From Sphingobacteriales bacterium (GTDB lineage: Bacteria; Bacteroidota; Bacteroidia; Chitinophagales; Chitinophagaceae): 36,293 nt of DNA. The translations under genes were made by a program, and so were the position numbers. The DNA is taken from contig JAHEZE010000007.1 of the NCBI GenBank assembly GCA_023251235.1, positions 1 to 36,293 on the forward strand, read 5' to 3'. Shown here one piece after another: positions 1-8,159 of the stretch. The stretch's first letter is position 1. Every line of letters starts with the position of its first letter. Under the pieces are notes generated by a model. The model was not told the DNA's origin, did no database searches, and saw only the letters and a program-made list of their open reading frames with translations.

Positions 1-332
1 GATATGAACCGACTGTTTCAGTAAGTACAAAAAAAGTTGGTGACAAGGTTGAAATAAGAGTAAGTGATAACGGCAATGGCATCCCTCCTAAAGTATTGGA
101 TAAAATTTTTCAACCTTTCTTTACCACCAAACCAACAGGCCAAGGAACAGGACTGGGATTGAGCTTGAGTTATGATATTGTAACAAAAGGGCATGGTGGG
201 GAGATAAAAGTGGAAACCCTGTCTGCCGAAGCGGCAGGGCAGGCAGGGAAGGAAGGCGAAGGCTTGTCTGCCGGAACTTCAGCGCAGGCAGGAACAACAT
301 TTATTATTCAATTACCGGTTCATTCAATCTAA
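1..332 (+). CDS. Sensor histidine kinase, C-terminal part only (copy 1 of array)
   Basis: The gene is cut by the window start; the frame is open from base 3 and ends TAA at 330-332. What remains is the C-terminal half of a HATPase domain: the G1 box DNGNGIP, the F box with IFQPFFTTKPTG and the G2 box GQGTGLGLSLSYDI. These match the other kinases of the array almost residue for residue, so this is the transmitter of one more copy. After KVET the frame carries about 25 extra residues encoded by two palindromic GC-rich repeats, placed where the other copies have only a short acidic loop. Copy 7 has the same kind of insert at the same place and shares the variant TKGHGG, so copies 1 and 7 are probably related by duplication or gene conversion. 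The stop overlaps the next start by one base (TAATG). The sensor half is not visible. Confidence 0.9.
   Translation, partial: YEPTVSVSTKKVGDKVEIRVSDNGNGIPPKVLDKIFQPFFTTKPTGQGTGLGLSLSYDIVTKGHGGEIKVETLSAEAAGQAGKEGEGLSAGTSAQAGTTFIIQLPVHSI
217..292. repeat. Two GC-rich palindromic repeats inside kinase copy 1
   Basis: Two related units lie at 217-248 and 263-292. Each begins C(C/T)TGTCTGCCG and ends CAGGCAGG. The first can fold through CTGCCG aag CGGCAG. They are translated in frame as LSAEAAGQAG and LSAGTSAQAG. The first unit recurs almost unchanged at 12264-12294 in copy 7. They resemble short interspersed palindromic elements, but no family name can be assigned from sequence alone. Confidence 0.7.
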
Positions 333-1153
333 TGAAACACTCCATCAAAATTTTGTTGCTTGTATTATTCCCCTTTTTTACTATTGCACAGCAAAACAAT
401 TCTCCTGCATTTAAGGTGATTGCTTTTTATACTGCAATCAATGATGCAGCACATATCAGTTTTGTACATGAAGCAAACAAATGGTTCCCGGTTTTTGGCA
501 AACAAAATAATTTCACTTACGATTCTACTAATGACTGGAATAATCTTAATCCTGCATTTCTTTCCAATTACCAGGTGGTGCTTTTTTTAGATACAAGACC
601 TGAAGCACCTGAACAAAGAAACGCATTCAAAAAATACATGGAGAACGGCGGCGCATGGATGGGTTTTCATTTTGCCGGCTTTGCTTTAACTCCTTCCACT
701 TTTAACCAGGATTGGGATTGGTATCACAATGAATTTATTGGTGCTGGCCAGTATAAAAGCAACACCTGGCGGCCCACTTCTGCCATACTGCGTGTTGAAG
801 ATTCAACGCATCCTTCCACGAAACATTTGCCACGTATATTTAAGTCATCCCCCAATGAATGGTACAGATGGGAAAAAGATCTTACAAAAAACCCCGACAT
901 CGATATACTCCTGTCTATTGATTCCAGCAGCTTTCCATTAGGCACCGGACCCAAGCTATATGAGATCTGGCATAGCGGCTACTACCCTGTTGCATGGAGA
1001 AACAAAAAATATAAAATGATCTATGATAACATGGGTCATAATGATATTGACTATGAACATGGCACTAACAAAGAATTATCATTTCAGTTTGATAATGAAA
1101 TTCAAAACCGTTTTATTATTGATGCGCTGCTTTGGCTTGGTGGAAGGAAATAA
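332..1153 (+). CDS. Secreted ThuA-like domain protein
   Basis: This 273-residue protein has an N-terminal signal peptide (hydrophobic core KILLLVLFPFFTIAQ, likely cleavage after AQ near residue 20) and then a ThuA-like, glutamine-amidotransferase-like fold. Supporting features are FKVIAFYT at the start, the YQVVLFLDTRPEAPEQ strand-loop, the GGAWMGFHFAG segment, EWYRWEKD, and the C-terminal WRNKKYKMIYDNMGHN stretch before a final helix. ThuA-like proteins in Bacteroidota are often exported and tied to sugar or glycoside metabolism; the activity here is unknown. It overlaps the upstream kinase stop by one base, so it is probably co-transcribed with the sensor kinase array. A gap of 95 bases follows, the only sizeable break in the array. 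Fold assignment is fairly secure; any role in signalling is inference from position. Confidence 0.8.
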   Translation: MKHSIKILLLVLFPFFTIAQQNNSPAFKVIAFYTAINDAAHISFVHEANKWFPVFGKQNNFTYDSTNDWNNLNPAFLSNYQVVLFLDTRPEAPEQRNAFKKYMENGGAWMGFHFAGFALTPSTFNQDWDWYHNEFIGAGQYKSNTWRPTSAILRVEDSTHPSTKHLPRIFKSSPNEWYRWEKDLTKNPDIDILLSIDSSSFPLGTGPKLYEIWHSGYYPVAWRNKKYKMIYDNMGHNDIDYEHGTNKELSFQFDNEIQNRFIIDALLWLGGRK

Positions 1154-1188
1154 ATTTTTTGTAATAACCGGGTTATCGCGATATAAGG

Positions 1189-1239
1189 AAAGCAAAGCAA
1201 GACCACCGAACAACATTTATTATTATTTTAAATAGTTAA
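1189..1239 (+). pseudogene. Possible remnant of a kinase 3' end
   Basis: In the gap between the ThuA gene and copy 2, the frame 1210-1239 reads TTFIIILNS and stop. This matches the terminal strand of the array kinases (for example TTFIIQLPV in copy 1). The bases acaacatttattatt are identical to the 3' ends of copies 1 and 5. No other kinase sequence is recognisable upstream. It may be the scar of a deleted copy, but the match is short. Confidence 0.3.
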
Positions 1240-1248
1240 CTTTCCAAG

Positions 1249-2160
1249 ATGAATTTTAAATTAAAGACGAACCTTTTTTCCACGATTATTCTTCTATGCC
1301 TGGTATTTTCAATATCCACCAATTCTTTTGCGCAACTTAACTCGGGCAATTTTACCCAGTATACAGAAAAAGATGGCCTGCCCGGTGTACAGGTAAATAA
1401 AGTGGTTGTTGACAATTTAGGACATATATGGTTGGATACTCTCAACGGTATTGCCCATGAAATTCAAAACCAGCTGAACTTTGTTAATAATTTTTCAGAA
1501 GTAAGTAAAGAGTTGCTGGATGAAATGAAAACGGAAATAGAAAAAGGCAACCTGGATGATGCAAAAGAAATTATGAATGATGTTATTCAGAATTTAGAAA
1601 AAATAAATCATCATGGTAAAAGAGCGGATGGAATTGTAAAAGGAATGCTTCAACACAGCCGCAGCAGCAGCGGTGTAAAAGAGCCGACAGATATTAATGC
1701 TTTGTGTGATGAATACCTGCGTCTCTCCTATCATGGACTACGGGCAAAAGACAAAACATTCAATGCAACGATGAAATCTGATTTTGATCAAACGCTTGAA
1801 AAAATAAATGTCATTCCGCAGGATATTGGAAGAGTGGTTTTGAATTTAATCAACAATGCATTTTATGTAGTGAATGAAAAGAGACAAATGAATATTTCGG
1901 GATATGAACCAACTGTTTCAGTAAGTACAAAAAAGATGAATGGCAAAGTAGAAATAAAAGTTGCTGATAACGGCAATGGTATTCCTCAAAAAGTAGTAGA
2001 TAAAATATTTCAACCCTTCTTTACCACCAAACCAACAGGACAAGGAACAGGTTTAGGTTTATCATTGAGCTACGATATAATCAAAGCACATGGCGGTGAA
2101 ATAAGAGTAGAGACGAAGGAAGGAGAAGGAACTGAATTTATCATTCAATTAAAAGCTTGA
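1249..2160 (+). CDS. Chimeric, truncated sensor histidine kinase: propeller N-terminus fused to transmitter (copy 2)
   Basis: This 303-residue product has a signal peptide (residues 1-28, ending NSFAQ). About 40 residues follow that are typical of the first blade of two-component propeller regulators (FTQYTEKDGLPGVQVNKVVVD, then LGHIWL). The sequence then jumps at TLNGIAHEIQ straight into the array-type H box; the phosphoacceptor is H70. The rest of the propeller, any Y_Y_Y domain, the membrane helix and the coiled coil (including SEKMASLGEL) are absent. The HATPase domain looks intact (QDIGRVVLNLINNAFY, DNGNGIP, GQGTGLGLSLSYDI). The conserved H-box proline is replaced by Q (HEIQNQL against HEIQNPL). 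With a signal peptide and no membrane segment, the kinase domain would be exported away from ATP, so the product is probably non-functional. An assembly collapse between repeats could create the same join. Confidence 0.8.
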   Translation: MNFKLKTNLFSTIILLCLVFSISTNSFAQLNSGNFTQYTEKDGLPGVQVNKVVVDNLGHIWLDTLNGIAHEIQNQLNFVNNFSEVSKELLDEMKTEIEKGNLDDAKEIMNDVIQNLEKINHHGKRADGIVKGMLQHSRSSSGVKEPTDINALCDEYLRLSYHGLRAKDKTFNATMKSDFDQTLEKINVIPQDIGRVVLNLINNAFYVVNEKRQMNISGYEPTVSVSTKKMNGKVEIKVADNGNGIPQKVVDKIFQPFFTTKPTGQGTGLGLSLSYDIIKAHGGEIRVETKEGEGTEFIIQLKA

Positions 2161-2167
2161 AATAAAA

Positions 2168-4132
2168 ATGAAAAATCTACTTGTAGCACTTTTATTATTC
2201 TTTTCCATAAGTATTGGATCTGCCCAGCAACAATATGCAGACAGCTTGAAACAGGTATTTGTTTCTGCAAAAGAAGACAGCACTAAAGTAACTGCATTGG
2301 GTTTGTTGTCTTTCTATTATTCAGGACTCTATCCTGATTCAGGTTTGTATTATGCTGACAAAATAATCGAGTTTTCAAAACAAAAGAATTACAAGTATGG
2401 TGAAGCATTGGGTTTACTTAATAAGGGATTATCAATGTTAAGCCAGGGAGATTTTACTTCGAGCATTCAAATTGGATTCAGGTGTCTCAATCTATCAAAA
2501 GAATTGAGTGAACATCAATTATATATGCTGAGTGAATCCAATCGTTTCATAGGCGGAACCTACTCTGTAAGTGGAAATCCAGAAAAGGCTTCTGAATATT
2601 TATACAAGTCTATAGAACTGAGAAAACAATCGGGGGAATATCATGATAATGCCTATTTTGTCTACTTTAGTCTGGCATTTACCATGCTAATGCAGGAAAA
2701 AAATGACTCTGCATTGTTTTTTTTAAAAAAAGGGTGGGATCTTTTTTTGAAAGCAGATGTTAAAAGAGATGTTCGCCCCTATATAGTATCTGGCAATGTG
2801 TATAGATTTTCCGGAGATTCCCAAAAAGGTGAAAATTATTTTCGAAAGGGAATTGAACTGAGTAGAAAATACAACTCTCTTTTTTTGGTTGCGGCAATAA
2901 GCAATGATTTGGCAAGTTTGTTTTTTGATAATAAAATGCGGGATTCATGCCTTTACTACTTTTATCAATGCCTTTCATTATCACAGAAAAATCATTATAA
3001 GATTTTTGAAATGTATTCAAGCCGCTCTCTCTATTACCTTTATGATTCTCTCAGCACTGACAGCACCCTGAAATACATGAAAATTTATATTGCTGCAAGA
3101 GATAAGGTTTTTAGCCAGGAAAAAATGAAACAGTTTCAGGCAGCCAGCTTTGAAGCAGAAAAAAAAGAAAGTGACCTGGCAAATGCTGAAGCCAGTTATA
3201 AAAGCAGGCTGAGAATGTATATTGTGATAGGAACTGCTTTTGTATTTCTTATCGTGGCATTTGTTCTTTTCCGCAACAACCGTCAAAAACAAAAAGCCAA
3301 TAAAGTTTTAGAAACAACGCTTACCAATTTAAAATCCACCCAAACCCAACTCATTCAATCAGAAAAAATGGCAAGCCTTGGGGAACTCACTGCAGGTATT
3401 GCACATGAAATACAAAACCCATTAAACTTCGTGAATAATTTTTCGGAAGTGAATACAGAGTTGATAGAAGAATTAAAAGGTGAAAGGCAAAAGGCAGAGG
3501 GTGTAAGGAATACAGAGCTTGAAGATGAATTATTAAACGATATAAAAGCCAACTCAGAAAAAATAAATCATCACGGCAAACGTGCCGGCGATATTGTGAA
3601 AGGAATGTTGCAACATTCAAGAACCGGTTCTGGTAAAAAAGAACCAACCGACATCAATGCTTTATGCGATGAATATTTACGTCTCTCCTATCATGGCTTG
3701 CGTGCAAAAGATAAAAGCTTCAATGCAACGATGAAAACCGATTTTGATAGCTCGATTGGAAAAATAAATATCGTACCGCAGGATATTGGAAGAGTTGTTT
3801 TGAATTTAATCAACAATGCGTTCTATGCAGTCAGCGAAAGGCCTAAGGCAGAAGGTGAAGGGTTTGAGCCTACTGTTTCAGTAAGTACAAAAAAAGTTAG
3901 TGATAAGATTGAAATAAAAGTAAGTGATAATGGCAATGGCATTCCTCAAAAAGTATTGGATAAAATATTTCAACCCTTCTTTACAACCAAACCAACAGGC
4001 CAAGGAACAGGACTGGGTTTATCATTGAGTTATGATATTATTAAAGCACATGGCGGCGAAATAAAAGTGGAAACAAAGGAAGGAAAGGGATCAACATTTA
4101 TAATTCAATTGCTGACAAAAGAGAATAGTTGA
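2168..4132 (+). CDS. TPR-type membrane sensor histidine kinase (copy 3)
   Basis: The 654-residue protein has a signal peptide (1-19), a helical TPR region at about 25-320 (repeated segments such as PEKASEYLYKSIEL and GENYFRKGIELSRKY), a single membrane helix at about 348-368 followed by FRNNRQKQ, and a coiled coil. The transmitter begins near SEKMASLGEL. The phosphoacceptor is H413 in GIAHEIQNPLNF; N, G1, F and G2 boxes are all present, so it should be an active kinase with a periplasmic TPR sensor. It starts 7 bases after copy 2. Two in-frame inserts not shared by sister copies, GERQKAEG within the dimerisation helices and RPKAEGEG before FEPTVSVSTKK, come from purine-rich GAAAGGC-type repeats. 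No effector domain is attached; a separate receiver must take the phosphate, most simply one at 12.4-13.8 kb. Confidence 0.92.
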   Translation: MKNLLVALLLFFSISIGSAQQQYADSLKQVFVSAKEDSTKVTALGLLSFYYSGLYPDSGLYYADKIIEFSKQKNYKYGEALGLLNKGLSMLSQGDFTSSIQIGFRCLNLSKELSEHQLYMLSESNRFIGGTYSVSGNPEKASEYLYKSIELRKQSGEYHDNAYFVYFSLAFTMLMQEKNDSALFFLKKGWDLFLKADVKRDVRPYIVSGNVYRFSGDSQKGENYFRKGIELSRKYNSLFLVAAISNDLASLFFDNKMRDSCLYYFYQCLSLSQKNHYKIFEMYSSRSLYYLYDSLSTDSTLKYMKIYIAARDKVFSQEKMKQFQAASFEAEKKESDLANAEASYKSRLRMYIVIGTAFVFLIVAFVLFRNNRQKQKANKVLETTLTNLKSTQTQLIQSEKMASLGELTAGIAHEIQNPLNFVNNFSEVNTELIEELKGERQKAEGVRNTELEDELLNDIKANSEKINHHGKRAGDIVKGMLQHSRTGSGKKEPTDINALCDEYLRLSYHGLRAKDKSFNATMKTDFDSSIGKINIVPQDIGRVVLNLINNAFYAVSERPKAEGEGFEPTVSVSTKKVSDKIEIKVSDNGNGIPQKVLDKIFQPFFTTKPTGQGTGLGLSLSYDIIKAHGGEIKVETKEGKGSTFIIQLLTKENS

Positions 4133-4135
4133 ATC

Positions 4136-6121
4136 ATGATAAAACAATTGACCATAATTTTTTTATTTATATTTTCAATCACGTCTGGACAGGAACAACA
4201 AGCAACCATTGATAGCTTAAAACAAAAGCTAATAATTGCAAAAGAGGATACTAATAAAGTAAACCTTCTTAATCAACTTTCCAGGGCAAATGAGTACTCC
4301 GCCTCAGATAGTGGAGTAATGTATGCACAAAAAGCTTTGGAGTTAGCAGAAAAAATAAAATTTAATGAAGGGATCATTTTAGCAGAGCTAAACCAGTGCG
4401 GCTCCTTCAATGCATTAGGAAATTTCAGACAGAGTTTATATTACGCATTTAAAGCGCTTTCTCTTGCTAAAGAAACAAATAATAGTTATTTAATTATTCG
4501 TTCTAATGCAAAATTACATGAGTGCTATTATTACCTCGGTGAATATACAAATGCCTTTATTTATTCGCTTGAAACTATGAAACTGGTCAAAAAATATGTG
4601 CCCGATAAAATTTATCTTCCATGGTCTGATATTGCTAAGGACTATGAGGGAATGAATCAGCCTGATTCTGCATTGTTCTATGCTAAGAAAGCTTATGAAA
4701 TGAATGCCATTAAAGGTTCTATTATAGAATCCTACAACCTGGTTACGATTGGTGATGCTTATACCAGCAAAGCTGAGTATGATTCGGCGAAGTTTTATTA
4801 TCAGGCTGGCATACCACCAGCCATAGCAAATAATATCGTGCTTGATTTGATTGATCTTTATAACGGGATCGCAGAAATACACAAAATAAAAAACAACCTT
4901 GATTCTGCTACATGGTATTCTAAAAAGGTATTACTTGAAAAAAATGGAAAGAATTATCCTCTTGGGTTACTAAGAACTGTTAAAATGCTGGCAGATATTT
5001 ACGAATTACAAAACAAACCCGACAGTGCTTTAAAATATCTGAGATCAGCTATCCTTTTAAAGGATAGTTTATTTAGCCGTGAAAAAACTATGGCTATTCA
5101 AAATCTTGCTTATAAAGAACGGGAAAAACAAAAGGAAGTTGAAGCTTCTAAATTAAAATATCAAACCCGTTTAAAAATATTTTCTCTATTGGGAGGCTTT
5201 TTAACCTTATTAGTCATAGCAGTTATTCTCTTCAGAAATAATCGTCATAAACAAAAAGCTTATTCATTACTTCAAAACCAAAAAGAGGAAACAGATAAAC
5301 AAAAGTCAAGAGTAGAACAAACACTGGAAGAACTGGAATCTACCCAAACCCAATTAATACAAAGAGAAAAAATGGCTTCATTGGGTGAGTTGACAGCAGG
5401 TATTGCCCATGAAATACAAAACCCGTTAAACTTTGTAAATAATTTTTCTGAAGTAAGTACAGAGTTAGTAGATGAAATGAATGATGAAGTGGTGAAGGGA
5501 AATATGGAATATGCAAAACAAATAGCACAGGATCTGAAACAGAATTTAGAAAAAATTAATCATCATGGCAAAAGAGCAGGTGATATTGTAAAAAGCATGC
5601 TTCAACATTCAAGAAGCAGTAGTGGGAAAAAAGAGCCAACTGATATCAATTCATTATGTGAGGAATACTTGAGGTTGAGTTATCATGGATTACGTGCAAA
5701 AGACAAATCATTCAATGTAACGATGAAAACTGATTTTGATAATACAATCGGTAACATCAATATCATTCCGCAGGATATTGGAAGGGTTGTATTGAATTTA
5801 CTGACGAATGCTTTTTATGTAGTCAATGAAAAGAAACAGCAGCAATCCCCCGACGGCGGATACGAACCAACTGTTTCAGTAAGCACAAAAAAGATTGGCG
5901 ATAAAGTTGAAATAAGAGTAAGCGATAATGGCAACGGCATTCCACAAAAAATATTGGATAAAATATTTCAACCATTTTTCACTACTAAACCAACAGGACA
6001 AGGAACTGGATTAGGTTTATCATTGAGTTATGATATTGTAAAAGCACATGGGGGAGAAATTAAAGTGGAAACAAAGGAGGGAGAAGGGACAACATTTATT
6101 ATTAGTTTACCAGAAAAATAA
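4136..6121 (+). CDS. TPR-type membrane sensor histidine kinase (copy 4)
   Basis: The 661-residue protein has a signal peptide (1-18), TPR-like helical repeats at about 20-320 (for example PDSALFYAKKAYEM, then PDSALKYLRSAIL), a membrane helix at about 346-366 ending FRNN, a long charged coiled coil, and the shared transmitter with phosphoacceptor H425. HATPase boxes are complete (DNGNGIPQK, GQGTGLGLSLSYDI). The start ATG follows the copy 3 stop after three bases, so translation is probably coupled. Its sensor half shares only the general TPR pattern with copies 3, 5 and 7, whereas the transmitter is nearly identical. The loop before YEPTVSVSTKK carries a short insert, QQQSPDGG, at the same hotspot used in other copies. 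Confidence 0.92.
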   Translation: MIKQLTIIFLFIFSITSGQEQQATIDSLKQKLIIAKEDTNKVNLLNQLSRANEYSASDSGVMYAQKALELAEKIKFNEGIILAELNQCGSFNALGNFRQSLYYAFKALSLAKETNNSYLIIRSNAKLHECYYYLGEYTNAFIYSLETMKLVKKYVPDKIYLPWSDIAKDYEGMNQPDSALFYAKKAYEMNAIKGSIIESYNLVTIGDAYTSKAEYDSAKFYYQAGIPPAIANNIVLDLIDLYNGIAEIHKIKNNLDSATWYSKKVLLEKNGKNYPLGLLRTVKMLADIYELQNKPDSALKYLRSAILLKDSLFSREKTMAIQNLAYKEREKQKEVEASKLKYQTRLKIFSLLGGFLTLLVIAVILFRNNRHKQKAYSLLQNQKEETDKQKSRVEQTLEELESTQTQLIQREKMASLGELTAGIAHEIQNPLNFVNNFSEVSTELVDEMNDEVVKGNMEYAKQIAQDLKQNLEKINHHGKRAGDIVKSMLQHSRSSSGKKEPTDINSLCEEYLRLSYHGLRAKDKSFNVTMKTDFDNTIGNINIIPQDIGRVVLNLLTNAFYVVNEKKQQQSPDGGYEPTVSVSTKKIGDKVEIRVSDNGNGIPQKILDKIFQPFFTTKPTGQGTGLGLSLSYDIVKAHGGEIKVETKEGEGTTFIISLPEK

Positions 6122-6128
6122 TTTAGCA

Positions 6129-8150
6129 ATGCTAAAACGAATCATATATTCTGCATTTTTACTAATTATTATAAACGCTGCTGAAGCACAGCAAGTTTAT
6201 ATTGACAGTCTGAAAAATGAAATAAGTATTTCAAAAAATGACACAAATAGTTTAATCCTGTTTGGAAAACTGTCTGATGTGTATTCTGAAATAAATCCAG
6301 ACAGCGCTTACAACTTTGCCGGGAAAATGCTGGCGATTGCAAGGAAGTTGAGTCTTAAACTGGAAGAAGTATATGCACTGGATCAAATGAGTTATGCATT
6401 GCTCAACATGGGTAACTATCCCCGGTCCCTGCAAACGATCTTATCAGCCATTGCTATTACCGAAAATCCGGATAGTGAAAAAAAACTGATACCGGCTACT
6501 TTTCCCCCAATTGACGAATTTTTTGACCGGACTTTACCGGCCCGCCTGCAACGACTTGAAGGATTGAGCAGGACTTTACAATATGCAGGCATTTTGTATC
6601 TCAATTCAGGAAATTATCAAAAAGCCTTATACTATTATAAAGCCTCTTTACCGCTTGCGATGCAATCAAACAATTTTCGTTTATTAAGCATCACCTATTC
6701 TACAATGGGGCGTACGTATCTTTCTTTAAAACAACCAGATTCAGCATTAATCAGCCTTCAGCATGCATATGACAATTCGGTTAAGTCCGGCTATTACAGG
6801 TTTATGGGGAGCATACTATTAAATATGGGTCGTGTATTTATTGCAAAAGGTGATCAGGAAACTGCAAGGGAGTATTTCAGAAAAGCTTTACTGGAAAGTG
6901 CTGAACACAATTATTTCCGGGGTGTGGTAGCCAGCAACCTGGCCCTGGCAGATGTTTACAAAAAATCAGGGCGGGCAGATTCAAACCTCTATTACATAAA
7001 AAATGGATTGCCCACAGCCTATTACTTAAATGCTCCTGATCTTTTATTACGTTCTTATACTGCACTGGCAGATTTTTATAAAACTGCAGGTAACAGCGAC
7101 AGTACAGTAAAATACCAGTCACTCATTATTAAAATCAATGATAGTTTGTTCAATTCAAAACAGGCGCAGCAGTTTCAGAATATTGATTTTGACGAGCAGC
7201 AGCGCCAACAGCAGGTTGAAGCTGCAAAAACAGCATATCAAAATAAAGCAAGGCAATATGCTTTGTTGGCAGGGTTGGGTGTATTTTTGCTTATTGGTTT
7301 TATACTTTACAGGAACAATCGTGAAAAAAATAAAGCAAATATTATTCTTGAAAAAACGCTTTCAAATTTAAAATCCACCCAATCTCAACTCATCCAATCA
7401 GAAAAAATGGCGAGCCTTGGCGAACTCACCGCCGGGATTGCTCATGAAATTCAGAACCCATTAAACTTCGTTAATAATTTTTCAGAATTAAATACGGAGT
7501 TATTGGAGGAAATGAAACAGGAAATAGATAATAGTCATTTAGAGGATGTAAAAACGATTGCCAATAATGTAATTGAAAATGAACAAAAAATAAATCACCA
7601 CGGCAAAAGGGCAGATGCCATTGTAAAAGGAATGTTACAGCACAGCCGCAGCAGCAGTGGAGTAAAAGAACTTACAGATATCAATGCCCTGGCTGACGAA
7701 TATTTGCGGTTGAGTTATCATGGGTTAAGGGCAAAGGATAAATCTTTCAATGCAACGTTGAAAACTGATTTTGATCAATCAATTGGAAAAATAAATATCG
7801 TACCGCAGGATATAGGAAGGGTCATATTAAACTTATTGACTAATGCTTTTTATGTAGTTAATGAAAAGAAACAAATGAATATTCCGGGATACGAACCGAC
7901 AGTTTCAATAAGTACAAAAAAGATAGGTAGCAAAGTTGAAATAAGAGTTACTGACAATGGTAATGGCATCCCTCAAAAAGTATTGGACAAAGTATTTCAA
8001 CCATTCTTTACTACAAAACCCACAGGACAAGGAACTGGACTAGGATTGAGTTTGAGTTATGATATTATAAAAGCTCATGGCGGAGAGTTGAAAGTAGAAA
8101 CGAAGGAGGGTGAAGGAACAACATTTATTATTCAGTTACCCATTATTTAA
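6129..8150 (+). CDS. TPR-type membrane sensor histidine kinase (copy 5)
   Basis: The start is placed at ATG 6129, seven bases after the copy 4 stop. There it gives a proper signal peptide (MLKRIIYSAFLLIIINAAEA) and a 673-residue protein. A start at 6048 would overlap copy 4 and put a charged non-signal extension in front. TPR-like repeats occupy about 25-350 (YQKALYYYKASL, QETAREYFRKALLE), a membrane helix lies at about 375-396 followed by YRNNREKNK, and a coiled coil leads to the transmitter with H439. All HATPase boxes are present. One small deviation is EL in place of EP in the segment after HSRSSSGVK. The next gene follows after nine bases. Confidence 0.92.
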   Translation: MLKRIIYSAFLLIIINAAEAQQVYIDSLKNEISISKNDTNSLILFGKLSDVYSEINPDSAYNFAGKMLAIARKLSLKLEEVYALDQMSYALLNMGNYPRSLQTILSAIAITENPDSEKKLIPATFPPIDEFFDRTLPARLQRLEGLSRTLQYAGILYLNSGNYQKALYYYKASLPLAMQSNNFRLLSITYSTMGRTYLSLKQPDSALISLQHAYDNSVKSGYYRFMGSILLNMGRVFIAKGDQETAREYFRKALLESAEHNYFRGVVASNLALADVYKKSGRADSNLYYIKNGLPTAYYLNAPDLLLRSYTALADFYKTAGNSDSTVKYQSLIIKINDSLFNSKQAQQFQNIDFDEQQRQQQVEAAKTAYQNKARQYALLAGLGVFLLIGFILYRNNREKNKANIILEKTLSNLKSTQSQLIQSEKMASLGELTAGIAHEIQNPLNFVNNFSELNTELLEEMKQEIDNSHLEDVKTIANNVIENEQKINHHGKRADAIVKGMLQHSRSSSGVKELTDINALADEYLRLSYHGLRAKDKSFNATLKTDFDQSIGKINIVPQDIGRVILNLLTNAFYVVNEKKQMNIPGYEPTVSISTKKIGSKVEIRVTDNGNGIPQKVLDKVFQPFFTTKPTGQGTGLGLSLSYDIIKAHGGELKVETKEGEGTTFIIQLPII

Positions 8151-8159
8151 ATTAACTGC

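Noticed and set aside
4514-4882. A 122-codon open frame on the minus strand inside kinase copy 4
   Set aside because: It is fully antisense to a well-supported TPR kinase gene, has no recognisable domain and reads as the reverse of the TPR helices; similar frames occur opposite several other kinases.
6048-6128. Earlier start for kinase copy 5 overlapping copy 4
   Set aside because: The extension is charged and hides the signal peptide that starts at ATG 6129, which has the same 7-base spacing seen elsewhere in the array.
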